From the NCBI GenBank assembly GCA_947487835.1, contig CANKXX010000007.1, positions 124,001-188,000 of the forward strand: a stretch of DNA of 64,000 nucleotides, given 5' to 3'. The position numbers and the translations under genes are program-made. Under the pieces are notes generated by a model, which worked only from the letters and a program-made list of their open reading frames with translations, did not search any database and was not told the origin of the DNA. This document shows, piece by piece, positions 1-7,889 of this stretch. This DNA is from an uncultured Microbacteriaceae bacterium. GTDB taxonomy: Bacteria > Actinomycetota > Actinomycetes > Actinomycetales > Microbacteriaceae. Within the stretch, counting starts at the first letter, position 1. The number at the start of each line of letters is the position of its first letter.

Positions 1-1812
1 GTCGAGGAATGCGCCGAGGTCGGCGCCGTCGAGCTTCGTGGCGACGTACCAGGCCGTCCCGGCCCCGTGCGCGTTGCGCGTGATGGCCGCCCGGCCCTCC
101 GCGCGTCCGTCGAGGTGGGTGGCCTCGGCCTCGGCGGTGCCGAGGACGATGTCGTCGGCCCACGACCGAGCGGTGGCACCCGAGCTGAGGCGTGCCGTCT
201 CGTTCTCGCGGAAGGGAAGGAACTCCTCGATGCTGAGGCCGAGCACCGTGCGCAGGGCGCCCGGGAAGGGCCCGGCCGGCACGGCGTCGTTCTCGTTCAC
301 GATGCCCGAGAAGTAGGACACGACGAGGTTGCCGCCCGCCGCGACGTAGCCCTCGAGGTTCGCCGAGGACGTGCCGTCGACGAGGTACAGCGCGGGGGCG
401 ACGACGAGGTCGTAGCCCGACAGGTCGGCGGACGGGTGGGCGAAGTCCACGGTCACGCCCCTGCGCCACAGCGCCGAGTAGTACGCCTCGATGCGCTCGC
501 GGTGGTCGAGCTCGATCGAGGGCCGCCACTCGAGGTCTTGTGCCCAGAAGGACTCGACGTCCCAGAGCAGGGCGACGCGGGCCTCGACGCGGGAGCCGCA
601 CACCTCCTCGATGCCCTGCAGCACGGATCCGAGCGCCTCGACCTCGCGCCAGACGCGCGACGTCTCGCCGGCGTGCGGCAGCATCGCGGAGTGGAACTTC
701 TCGGCGCCGTACCGTGAGGCGCGGAACTGGAAGAACAGGACGGCGTCCGACCCACGGGCGACGCTGCTGAGGCTGTTGCGGGCGAGCTCGCCGGGCCGCT
801 TGGCGATGTTCCGGGGCTGCCAGTTCACCGCGGACGTCGAGTGCTCCATGAGCATCCAGGGCCGGTTCCCCGCGAGGGAGCGCGTGAAGTCGGAGTCCAT
901 GGCGGCGAGGATGTGGTTGTCCTCCCGCTCGGCGACCAGGTAGTAGTCGTTGGCCACGACGTCGACCTCGCGCGCCCACTTCCAGTAGTCGACGGACGGG
1001 CAGTTGGTTGCCATGAAGTTCGTGGTGACCGGCAGGTGCGGGGTGGCCGCGCGCAGGATGTCGCGCTCCATCACGAAGCACTCGAGCAGGGCGTCGGAGG
1101 AGAAGCGCTTGAAGTCGAGGCGCTGGGCGGGGTTCACGATGCTCGCCGAGAGACGCGGGGCGTCGACCTCGTCCCACTCGCGGTACTGCTGGCTCCAGAA
1201 CGTGGTGCCCCAGGCGGCGTTGAGCCCGTCGAGCGACACGTACCGGCGCTGCAGCCACTCGCGGAAGGCCAGCACCGATTGCTCCGAGTAGCACTCGCTC
1301 ACCGGGGCGCCGTACTCGTTGTGCACGTGCCACATCACGACGGCGGGGTGATCCGCGTACCGCTTCGCGAGGGCCGACGTGATTCCCGCGGCAGCGCGGC
1401 GGTACTCCGGGGAGCTGGGGCTGCCCATGCCCCGGGAGCCGTGGCCGAGGGTGACGCCCTCGCGCGTCACGACCCGGGCGTGCGGGTACTTCTTCCAGAA
1501 CCAGGCTGGCGGGGCCGCGGTGGGGGTGCCGAGGTCGACGTCGATGCCGGCCTCGTGCAGCAGGCCGAGGATCTCGTCGAGGAACGAGAAGTCGTACTCG
1601 CCCTCGCGCGGCTCGAGCAGGCCCCAGGAGAAGATGCCGACGCTCACGAGGTTGATGCCCGCGCGGCGCATGAGCTCGATGTCGTGCAGCGAGGTGGCGC
1701 GATCCCACTGCTCGGGGTTGTAGTCGCCGCCGTAGCGGAGCTTCGTGCTCCCCGGCATCCAGGTGGGCCGGTCGACCTGCATCGGCAGGGCTTGAGTGAT
1801 GTCCTCGGTCAC
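1..1812 (-). CDS. Beta-galactosidase, GH42 family (3' end outside window)
   Basis: Hydrolyses terminal beta-galactosides, probably in the cytoplasm on imported oligosaccharides, as no signal peptide is visible. Translation from the GTG at 1812 gives an N-terminus containing YGGDYNPEQW, a GH42 hallmark. The acid/base Glu lies in WHVHNEYG (about residue 166) and the nucleophile Glu in LMEHSTSAVNWQPRN (about residue 323). 604 codons are present and no stop is reached, so only the C-terminal domain (roughly the last 60-90 residues of a typical 650-690 aa enzyme) is missing. A GGAG ribosome-binding site sits just before the GTG. It is divergent from a sugar importer, which fits uptake followed by intracellular cleavage. 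The natural substrate (lactose, galactan fragments) cannot be read from sequence. Confidence 0.93.
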   Translation of the reverse strand, partial: MTEDITQALPMQVDRPTWMPGSTKLRYGGDYNPEQWDRATSLHDIELMRRAGINLVSVGIFSWGLLEPREGEYDFSFLDEILGLLHEAGIDVDLGTPTAAPPAWFWKKYPHARVVTREGVTLGHGSRGMGSPSSPEYRRAAAGITSALAKRYADHPAVVMWHVHNEYGAPVSECYSEQSVLAFREWLQRRYVSLDGLNAAWGTTFWSQQYREWDEVDAPRLSASIVNPAQRLDFKRFSSDALLECFVMERDILRAATPHLPVTTNFMATNCPSVDYWKWAREVDVVANDYYLVAEREDNHILAAMDSDFTRSLAGNRPWMLMEHSTSAVNWQPRNIAKRPGELARNSLSSVARGSDAVLFFQFRASRYGAEKFHSAMLPHAGETSRVWREVEALGSVLQGIEEVCGSRVEARVALLWDVESFWAQDLEWRPSIELDHRERIEAYYSALWRRGVTVDFAHPSADLSGYDLVVAPALYLVDGTSSANLEGYVAAGGNLVVSYFSGIVNENDAVPAGPFPGALRTVLGLSIEEFLPFRENETARLSSGATARSWADDIVLGTAEAEATHLDGRAEGRAAITRNAHGAGTAWYVATKLDGADLGAFLD

Positions 1813-1830
1813 AACTACTCCATCGTCTCG

Positions 1831-1850
1831 AACTGTGTGCGGTCACAGTT
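1831..1850. promoter_or_regulatory. Palindromic operator between GH42 and importer
   Basis: A 20-bp site with perfect 7-bp arms AACTGTG and CACAGTT around TGCGGT, centred on a CpG step as in most LacI-family operators. It lies 18 bp upstream of the beta-galactosidase start. The likely ligand is the LacI protein encoded at 5323-6339; this assignment is inference. Confidence 0.6.
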
Positions 1851-1913
1851 CTAACACACAGGTGGAGCGACAAGGGTTCTCAGCAGCGCGGTGCTCCGCT
1901 TGAATACGCCGGA

Positions 1914-1945
1914 TTGACATTGCGGAAACGGTGTGGATTACTAAT
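1914..1945 (+). promoter_or_regulatory. Candidate promoter of the beta-galactoside importer operon
   Basis: A perfect -35 box TTGACA at 1914-1919 is followed by an AT-rich stretch, ATTACTAAT (1937-1945), that would hold a weak -10. The exact -10 register is unclear. It drives the genes at 2032-5282. Confidence 0.4.
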
Positions 1946-2031
1946 ACCGCTCCCAGCCGTCTGCGAATCCGGTGCCCTTCCGGACGGGCGGTGACGAGCC
2001 AAGCACTTACTGCTTTCGACAAGGAGGACGA

Positions 2032-3330
2032 ATGCGCAAGCTTCTTCGCGCCGGGACCGTTGCGGTTCTCGCGACGACCGCGCTCATCACCAGCGGTTGC
2101 TCGACGGACGCCGGTTCCGGTGGCGGCTCGGGCCCCGTCGAGCTCACCTACTGGGCCTGGGCGCCTAATCTGGAGAAGGTCGTCGACATCTGGAACGAGA
2201 AGAACCCGGACATCCAGGTGACGGTGAACAAGCAGGACGGCGGCGACCCCGCGGTCACCAAGCTGCTCACCGCCATCAAGGCGGGCAGCGGCGCCCCGGA
2301 CCTCATGCAGGCCGAGTACCAGAAGATCCCGACGCTCGTGTCGGCCGACGCGCTCGCCGACATCTCGGACGGCGCCGCGGACCTCGAGAACCACTTCGCC
2401 GAGGGCGTCTGGTCGTCCGTGACCCTGGGCGGCGACGCGCTCTACGCCGTGCCGCAGGACACCGGCCCGATGATGTTCTACTACCGCGAGGACATCCTGA
2501 ACCAGTTCGGCCTCTCCGTGCCCACCACCTGGGAGGAGTACGCGGACGTGGCGCGCAAGCTGCACGCCGCCGACCCGACCAAGTACCTCGGCACGTTCTC
2601 CGCGAACGACGCCGGCTGGTTCACCGGCCTCGCCCAGCAGGCCGGTGCGTCCTGGTGGTCCATCGACGGTGATGCCTGGGGCGTCGAGATCGAGGGTGAT
2701 GCCACGACCACGGTCGCCGACTACTGGGGCGGCCTCGTGGAGGAGGGCGTCATCGACAACAAGCCGATGTACACGCCGGAGTGGAACTCCGCGCTGAACG
2801 ACGGCGGTCAGGTCGGCTGGCTCTCCGCCGTCTGGGCGCCCGGCGTGCTCGCGGGCAACGCCGCAGACACCGCCGGTCTCTGGAAGGCCGCGCCCATGCC
2901 GCAGTGGGGCTCCGAGCAGGCCACCGGCAACTGGGGCGGATCCTCGACCGGTGTGACGACGCAGTCCGAGCACAAGGAGGAGGCCACCGAGTTCGCGACG
3001 TGGCTGAACACCGACCCCGAGGCCATCGAGGCCCTGGTGAAGACCGCCAACATCTACCCCGCCGACCAGGCGGGCGCGGACGAGGCTCTGACCGAGCCGC
3101 CGGCGTTTTTCAGTAACCAGCCCGACTTCTACGAGGTCGCCGCGGGCGTCGCCGACACGGTGTCGCCGTTCACCTACGGACCGAACGTCAACGTCGCCTT
3201 CAGCGCGTACAACGACGAGTTCGCCAAGGCCGCCGAGGCCCGCACGCGCACCGCGTTCACCGACGCGGTCGCGGCCATGCAGGACATCACCGTCGCCGAT
3301 CTCAAGAAGAGCGGCTTCACGGTCAAGTGA
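2032..3330 (+). CDS. Sugar ABC transporter substrate-binding lipoprotein
   Basis: Extracellular solute-binding protein (family 1, MalE-like) of 432 aa that captures an oligosaccharide for the permeases encoded downstream. The N-terminus MRKLLRAG is followed by a hydrophobic segment and a lipobox ITSGC with the lipidated Cys at residue 23. The mature part begins ELTYWAWAPN, typical of this family. The ATG at 2032 is chosen because AAGGAGG precedes it by 5-8 nt and it begins the signal peptide; an upstream in-frame ATG at 1972 would spoil that. First gene of a four-gene sugar operon divergent from a GH42 beta-galactosidase, so a beta-galactoside is the likely ligand (inference). Confidence 0.93.
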   Translation: MRKLLRAGTVAVLATTALITSGCSTDAGSGGGSGPVELTYWAWAPNLEKVVDIWNEKNPDIQVTVNKQDGGDPAVTKLLTAIKAGSGAPDLMQAEYQKIPTLVSADALADISDGAADLENHFAEGVWSSVTLGGDALYAVPQDTGPMMFYYREDILNQFGLSVPTTWEEYADVARKLHAADPTKYLGTFSANDAGWFTGLAQQAGASWWSIDGDAWGVEIEGDATTTVADYWGGLVEEGVIDNKPMYTPEWNSALNDGGQVGWLSAVWAPGVLAGNAADTAGLWKAAPMPQWGSEQATGNWGGSSTGVTTQSEHKEEATEFATWLNTDPEAIEALVKTANIYPADQAGADEALTEPPAFFSNQPDFYEVAAGVADTVSPFTYGPNVNVAFSAYNDEFAKAAEARTRTAFTDAVAAMQDITVADLKKSGFTVK

Positions 3331-3396
3331 GCGAACGCCGGCGCGGGACCATCCGGTCCCGCGCCGGCCCGCTCGCCCGAGAGGCAAGGATCCGCA

Positions 3397-4374
3397 GTGA
3401 CCATTCCCCGTTCCCGCACCGCAGCGGCGACGCCCGTTCCGGCCCGCCGCCGCAGCGGCGGAGGCGCCAGCTCGTTCCGCAGCCGAGTGCTCACCCCGTA
3501 CGCGATGCTCGCCCCGGGCATCGTGCTCTTCCTCGCCTTCATGGCGGCCCCCATCGTCTACGCGGTCTACCTCAGCTTCCAGAAGACGCAGGTGACCGGC
3601 CTCGGCCTGGGCTCCGGTGCTCGGAAGCAGGTCTTCGTCGGCTTCGAGAACTACGTCGCGGCCCTCGCCGACCCCGAGTTCGCCGCCAGCATCGGCCGCG
3701 TGCTGCTCTACGGGCTCGTGCTCGTTCCCGCCATGCTCGGCCTCGCCCTGCTGTTCGCGCTCCTGCTCGATGCGCGCGGCACGCGCGCCGCCGGCTTCTC
3801 CCGCGTCGCGATCTTCCTGCCCTACGCGGTGCCCGCCGTCATCAGCTCGCTGCTCTGGGGCTTCCTCTACCTCCCCGGCGTCAGCCCCTTCTACTTCGTC
3901 TTCGACGCGCTCGGCTGGGACGCCCCGGAGATCCTGTCGTCCGACCTCGTGCTGTTCGGCATCGCCAACATCGCTCTCTGGGGCGGCGTCGGCTTCAACA
4001 TGATCGTGATGTACACGTCGCTCAAGGCCGTGCCCACCGAGATCTACGAGGCTGCGAAGCTCGACGGCGCGAGTGAGGTGGACATCGCGCTGCGCATCAA
4101 GGTGCCGATCATCGCGCCGTCCATCGTGATGACGTCGCTGTTCTCGCTCATCGCGACCCTGCAGGTGTTCGCCGAGCCGACCACGCTGCGCCCGCTCAGC
4201 AACTCGCTCTCCACGAGCTGGACCCCGCTCATGAAGGTGTACCGCGACGCCTTCACCCGCGACGACATCTACTCCGCGGCCGCCACCTCGGTGGTCATCG
4301 CGCTCGCGACCCTTCTTCTCTCGTTCCTGTTCCTGCGCATAGTGCAGAAGCGCGCCTTCGGCCAGGAGGACTGA
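3397..4374 (+). CDS. Sugar ABC transporter permease (MalF-like)
   Basis: Integral membrane subunit of 325 aa with about six hydrophobic segments after a basic, Arg/Ala-rich N-terminal tail. The EAA loop that docks the ATPase reads YEAAKLDGASE near residue 218. It forms the channel with the next permease. GTG start at 3397, 66 bp after the binding protein stop, with a GAGGCAAGGA Shine-Dalgarno-like stretch upstream. No ATP-binding subunit is encoded in this operon, so it probably uses a shared ATPase. Confidence 0.94.
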   Translation: MTIPRSRTAAATPVPARRRSGGGASSFRSRVLTPYAMLAPGIVLFLAFMAAPIVYAVYLSFQKTQVTGLGLGSGARKQVFVGFENYVAALADPEFAASIGRVLLYGLVLVPAMLGLALLFALLLDARGTRAAGFSRVAIFLPYAVPAVISSLLWGFLYLPGVSPFYFVFDALGWDAPEILSSDLVLFGIANIALWGGVGFNMIVMYTSLKAVPTEIYEAAKLDGASEVDIALRIKVPIIAPSIVMTSLFSLIATLQVFAEPTTLRPLSNSLSTSWTPLMKVYRDAFTRDDIYSAAATSVVIALATLLLSFLFLRIVQKRAFGQED

Positions 4375-4376
4375 CC

Positions 4377-5282
4377 ATGACCGCCACCGCAACCGCCCCC
4401 GTCGACCTCCCGCGCGTCGCCGAGCCCCGTCCCGGCAAGAGCCGCGGGGACCGGGGCAAGCCGAACTGGATCGCGACCGTCATCCTGCTGCTGGGCGCGC
4501 TCTACTGCCTGCTGCCCGTCTTCTGGGTGCTCACCGCCTCCACGAAGGACGGCTCCGAGCTGTTCTCGACGTTCACGTTCGCGCCGAGCTCGCACCTCTG
4601 GGACAACATCGTCGAGCTCACCGCGTACCGCGACGGCGTCTTCTGGCGCTGGATGCTGAACACGGCGCTGTATGCCGGCGTCGGTGCTCTGCTCTCCACC
4701 TACGTGTCGGCGCTGTCCGGCTACGTGCTCGCGAAGTTCACGTTCCCGGGCAAGAGCACGGTCTTCAGCGTGCTGCTGATGGGCGTGCTCGTCCCCGGCG
4801 TCATCCTCGCGATCCCGCAGTACTTCCTCTTCGCCCAGTTCGGCCTCACCAACACCTACTGGTCGGTGCTGCTACCGCAGATCATCAGCCCGTACGGCAT
4901 CTACCTCGCCCGGATCTATGCGGCGGCATCGGTACCCACCGACGTCATCGAGGCCGCCCGTACCGAGGGGGCGGGGGAGATGCGCATCTTCTCCACCATC
5001 GCGACGTCGATGATGCTGCCCGGCCTGGTGACGATCTTCCTGTTCCAGTTCGTGGCCATCTGGAACAACTTCCTGCTCCCGTACATCATGCTCGGCGACG
5101 ACGGGCTGTTCCCCATCACGGTCGGTCTCAACGGCCTGCTGAACCAGGGAGCGACGGTGCCCGCGCTGTACACGCTCGTCATCACCGGCGCGCTGCTGTC
5201 CGTGCTGCCGTTGATCGCGATGTTCCTGCTGCTGCAGCGCTTCTGGCGGGTTGACCTCGCCGCGGGCGCCGTCAAGGCGTGA
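4377..5282 (+). CDS. Sugar ABC transporter permease (MalG-like)
   Basis: Second membrane subunit, 301 aa, starting 2 bp after the MalF-like stop, so the two are translationally coupled. Six predicted membrane spans follow a polar N-terminus. The EAA loop reads IEAARTEGAGE near residue 192; the usual D of the DGA motif is replaced by E-G-A, a mild variation. It pairs with the preceding permease to import the sugar delivered by the 2032-3330 lipoprotein. Confidence 0.94.
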   Translation: MTATATAPVDLPRVAEPRPGKSRGDRGKPNWIATVILLLGALYCLLPVFWVLTASTKDGSELFSTFTFAPSSHLWDNIVELTAYRDGVFWRWMLNTALYAGVGALLSTYVSALSGYVLAKFTFPGKSTVFSVLLMGVLVPGVILAIPQYFLFAQFGLTNTYWSVLLPQIISPYGIYLARIYAAASVPTDVIEAARTEGAGEMRIFSTIATSMMLPGLVTIFLFQFVAIWNNFLLPYIMLGDDGLFPITVGLNGLLNQGATVPALYTLVITGALLSVLPLIAMFLLLQRFWRVDLAAGAVKA

Positions 5283-5310
5283 GCCGGGCGGGAGGTCGCG
5301 CCGCAGGTCC

Positions 5311-5316
5311 TAGGCT
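5311..5316 (+). promoter_or_regulatory. -10 box TAGGCT of a leaderless lacI transcript
   Basis: TAGGCT ends exactly 6 nt before the GTG at 5323 and no Shine-Dalgarno sequence is present. This spacing places the transcription start on the start codon. Confidence 0.5.
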
Positions 5317-5322
5317 GGAACG

Positions 5323-6339
5323 GTGACCGCCGCCAAGGCCCGACGCCGGCCGACCATCGACGACGTCGCGTCGGCAGCAGGGGTGTCCCGGGGCACGGTG
5401 TCGCGCGTTCTGAACGGTGGCCACTGGGTCAGCCCGGATGCGCTCGCCGCGGTGCAGGGCGCGATCAAGAAGACCGGGTACCGCCCCAATCCGCACGCCC
5501 GCAGCCTCGCGACCAGCCGGGCGAACTCCGTCGCGTTCCTGCTCACGGAGACGCACGACCGGCTTTTCGAGGACCCGAACTTCGCGGTGCTCATGCGCGG
5601 GGCGGCCGCGGCACTCGCCGAGCACGACATCTCGCTCGTGCTGATCATGGCCGGCACCGAGGATGAGCGGCGCCGCGCGACCGAGTTCATCACCGCGGGC
5701 CACGTGGACGGCGTGCTCCTCGTCTCCGCGCACGCCGGGCGCGGCGGCGTGGTGAGCGACATCGTCGACGCCGGTGTGCCCGCGATCGCGTGCGGCGCCC
5801 CGCTCGGCTTCGAGAAGCGGATGGGCTGGGTCGCCGCGGACGACGGCGACGGCGCCCGCGAGATGGTCGCCTACCTGAAGGGCCGCGGCCACCGCCGGAT
5901 CGCCACCATTACCGGCGCGATGGACACCGCGGGCGGCCGGGACCGCTTCGACGCCTACCGGCAGGAGCTGGGGGATGCGTTCGACGAGGCCCTCGTGGCC
6001 GAGGGCGACTACAGCCGGGCCAGCGGTGCCCGTGCCCTGGGCGAGCTGCTCGAGGCCGCCCCGGACATCGACGCCGTCTTCGCGGCCAACGACCTGATGG
6101 CTGCGGGCGCGATCGACGCGCTGCACGCCCTCGGCAGGCGGGTGCCCGACGATGTGGCCGTGGCCGGCTTCGACGACGCGCCCCTCGCAGTGACCGTGTC
6201 GCCACCGCTGACCACCATGCGCCAGCCGTTCGAGCGCATCAGCGCCGAGATGGTGCGGCTGCTGCTGCAGGTCATCGACGGGCAGCGTCCTGCCGCCATC
6301 ACGCTGCAGACGGAGCTTGTTGTCCGCGAATCCGCCTAG
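5323..6339 (+). CDS. LacI-family repressor of the beta-galactoside locus
   Basis: 338-aa DNA-binding regulator. The helix-turn-helix reads [20 protein letters not shown] near residues 8-27, followed by the hinge helix and a periplasmic-binding-protein-like sensor domain ending with [10 protein letters not shown]. Its position 40 bp after the permease and the palindrome at 1831-1850 argue that it represses both arms of the locus until the imported sugar or a product releases it. A TAGGCT box 6 nt before the GTG suggests it also has its own leaderless promoter, giving repressor without full operon transcription. Confidence 0.93.
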   Translation: MTAAKARRRPTIDDVASAAGVSRGTVSRVLNGGHWVSPDALAAVQGAIKKTGYRPNPHARSLATSRANSVAFLLTETHDRLFEDPNFAVLMRGAAAALAEHDISLVLIMAGTEDERRRATEFITAGHVDGVLLVSAHAGRGGVVSDIVDAGVPAIACGAPLGFEKRMGWVAADDGDGAREMVAYLKGRGHRRIATITGAMDTAGGRDRFDAYRQELGDAFDEALVAEGDYSRASGARALGELLEAAPDIDAVFAANDLMAAGAIDALHALGRRVPDDVAVAGFDDAPLAVTVSPPLTTMRQPFERISAEMVRLLLQVIDGQRPAAITLQTELVVRESA

Positions 6340-6368
6340 GATCCAGCCTCCTGAGCGCCCGAGGGCAC

Positions 6369-6388
6369 GACCGGATCCGGCGCCTGAG
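6369..6388. repeat. Half copy of a REP-like palindrome
   Basis: GACCGGATCCGGCGCCTGAG closely resembles the right arm of the palindromes at 41550-41606 and 42609-42667 (about 18 of 20 bases like the second copy). The opposite arm is missing, so this looks like a degenerate or truncated member. Confidence 0.4.
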
Positions 6389-6417
6389 GGTGCCGCCGCA
6401 CGCATCCCGCGTTCCGA

Positions 6418-6487
6418 ATTCAGGCCGTACTGCGACACGCCGCATCCGGCGGCCACGAACTGCGGCGTGTCGCAGCTGAGCCTGAAT
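6418..6487. repeat. Large nested inverted repeat after lacI
   Basis: Outer arms ATTCAGGC (6418-6425) and GCCTGAAT (6480-6487) enclose perfect 15-bp inner arms CTGCGACACGCCGCA (6430-6444) and its reverse complement (6461-6475) around a 16-nt loop. Between lacI and the next gene it could end transcription, but no T-run follows. The symmetry and size also suit a REP/MITE-type element. Confidence 0.6.
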
Positions 6488-6560
6488 CGTGAACGTAGGA
6501 GGTGGGATCCGGGCGCGCGATCCGGAAGACGCGCGGGGTGAGACGCCCGAGGGCCCGGCC

Positions 6561-6566
6561 TAGGCT
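6561..6566 (+). promoter_or_regulatory. -10 box TAGGCT of a leaderless transcript (DUF3054 gene)
   Basis: TAGGCT lies 6 nt before the GTG at 6573, the same hexamer and spacing as upstream of lacI at 5323. Confidence 0.5.
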
Positions 6567-6572
6567 TGAGGG

Positions 6573-6956
6573 GTGGCAACGCTCTCTCCCTCCGCCCGCG
6601 CCGCGCGCGCCGCGGTGTTCGATCTCGTGTCGGTAATCCTGTTCGTGCTGATCGGCCGCGGCAGTCACGGCGAGGGCGTCGACGCCGGCGGCGTGCTGTC
6701 GACGGCGTGGCCGTTCCTGGTCGGGCTCGCGATCGGCTGGATCGCGTCGGTCGCCTGGCGCCGGCCCTACGGGCTGGTGCGGCCCGGCCTCATCCTGTGG
6801 GTGTCGACCGTCGGCATCGGCGTGCTGCTGCGCTTCGTCACAGGCGTCGGCGCCGAGACGAGCTTCATCATCGTGACCGCCGTCGTGCTCGGCGTGCTCC
6901 TGGTGGGCTGGCGCGCCATCGCCACGCTGCTGACGCGCCGCCGCGTCGCCGCCTGA
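6573..6956 (+). CDS. DUF3054 family membrane protein
   Basis: 127-aa integral membrane protein with four hydrophobic segments and a basic C-terminal tail (LLTRRRVAA). The pattern, including FDLVSVILFVLIGR and the WRRPYGLVRPG loop, matches DUF3054, a small actinobacterial family of unknown function. GTG start fixed by the TAGGCT box 6 nt upstream. It runs 10 bp ahead of the DUF72 gene in the same direction and may be cotranscribed with it, but nothing links their functions. Confidence 0.8.
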   Translation: MATLSPSARAARAAVFDLVSVILFVLIGRGSHGEGVDAGGVLSTAWPFLVGLAIGWIASVAWRRPYGLVRPGLILWVSTVGIGVLLRFVTGVGAETSFIIVTAVVLGVLLVGWRAIATLLTRRRVAA

Positions 6957-6966
6957 CGGGGTCCTG

Positions 6967-7827
6967 ATGAACGGCGCCGGCGAACTCGGGGATCCCGGAG
7001 CGGATCGGGCGCCGGCACGCGCGTACATCGGCATCTCGGGGTGGCGCTACGCGGGCTGGCGTGGCGGCTTCTATCCGAAGGGCCTGCAGCAGCGCCGGGA
7101 GCTCGAGTACGCGGCGGAGCGCTTCGACTCGGTGGAGATCAACGGCTCCTTCTACTCGCTCCAGCGCCCGGAGAGCTACGAGCGCTGGCGGGACGAGACG
7201 CCGGAGGGCTTCGTCTTCGCGGTCAAGGGCGGCCGGTACATCACGCACATGCTGCGGATGCAGAACGCCCGGTCGGCCCTCGCGAACTTCTTCGCGTCCG
7301 GCGTGCTCGCGCTCGGCGACAAGCTCGGTCCGGTGCTGTGGCAGCTGCCGGAGCGCGTGCGGTTCGACGCCGAGGTGCTCGACGCCTTCTTCACGCTGAT
7401 GCCGCGCACCACGGGGGAGGCCCTCGCCCTCGCCCGGGAGCACGACGCGAAGCTGGAGGGCCGTGCCTGGCTGGGCGAGGTCGCCGACCGGCCGCTGCGG
7501 CATGTGCTCGAGCCGCGGCACACGACCTTCGACAGCGACGAGTGCGCGGAGGTGCTGGCCCGGCACGGCGTCGGCATGGTCATCGCCGACTCGGCGGGGA
7601 AGTGGCCGATGATCTCCCGCGTCACGACCGACCTCGTCTACGTGCGGCTGCACGGTTCGGAGGAGCTGTACGTGAGCGGCTACTCGCCCGAGGAGTTGGC
7701 GACCTGGGCCGGGCGCTGCCGGGTCTGGCTGAGCGAGGGCCGCGCCGTGTACGTCTACTTCGACAACGACGCGAAGGTGCACGCCCCCTTCGACGCGATG
7801 AACCTCCGCGCCCTCCTCGACGCGTAG
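6967..7827 (+). CDS. DUF72 family protein (YecE-like)
   Basis: 286-aa soluble protein with the DUF72 TIM-barrel signature. The N-terminus reads YIGISGWRYAGWRGGFYP, followed by ERFDSVEINGSFYSLQ and VKGGRYITHMLRM, all conserved in the family. DUF72 members are widespread and their biochemical role is not established, although the fold resembles metal-dependent isomerases and nucleases. ATG at 6967, close behind the DUF3054 gene. Convergent with the ethanolamine-type permease gene, with a hairpin between them. Confidence 0.88.
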   Translation: MNGAGELGDPGADRAPARAYIGISGWRYAGWRGGFYPKGLQQRRELEYAAERFDSVEINGSFYSLQRPESYERWRDETPEGFVFAVKGGRYITHMLRMQNARSALANFFASGVLALGDKLGPVLWQLPERVRFDAEVLDAFFTLMPRTTGEALALAREHDAKLEGRAWLGEVADRPLRHVLEPRHTTFDSDECAEVLARHGVGMVIADSAGKWPMISRVTTDLVYVRLHGSEELYVSGYSPEELATWAGRCRVWLSEGRAVYVYFDNDAKVHAPFDAMNLRALLDA

Positions 7828-7829
7828 AA

Positions 7830-7868
7830 CCCACGGTCGCTGAGCTCGCCCCTCAGGGACCGTGTGGG
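7830..7868. terminator. Hairpin between convergent DUF72 and permease genes
   Basis: CCCACGGTC (7830-7838) pairs with GACCGTGTGGG (7858-7868, one bulged T), with inner CTGAG/CTCAG pairing. The halves GGTCGCTGAGC and CTCAGGGACC are also the ends of the repeat family at 30.5-32.6 kb, so this terminator-like hairpin seems built from a truncated repeat. Confidence 0.55.
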
Positions 7869-7889
7869 GACCGCATCCGGCGGCACCTC
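7868..7889. repeat. REP-like half element at the permease stop codon
   Basis: From 7868 to 7889, GGACCGCATCCGG plus CGGCACCTC resembles the right arm of the palindromes around the sulfurtransferase gene (41.5 and 42.6 kb) and reaches the permease stop codon. Confidence 0.35.

Noticed and set aside
1-1812. Frameshift or truncation of the GH42 gene
   Set aside because: The frame is open without interruption to the window edge and all catalytic motifs are present; it is merely cut by the boundary.
1843-4392. Open frame of 849 codons on the minus strand opposite the first importer
   Set aside because: Shadow of binding protein and permease genes; no domain and highly charged, repetitive translation.
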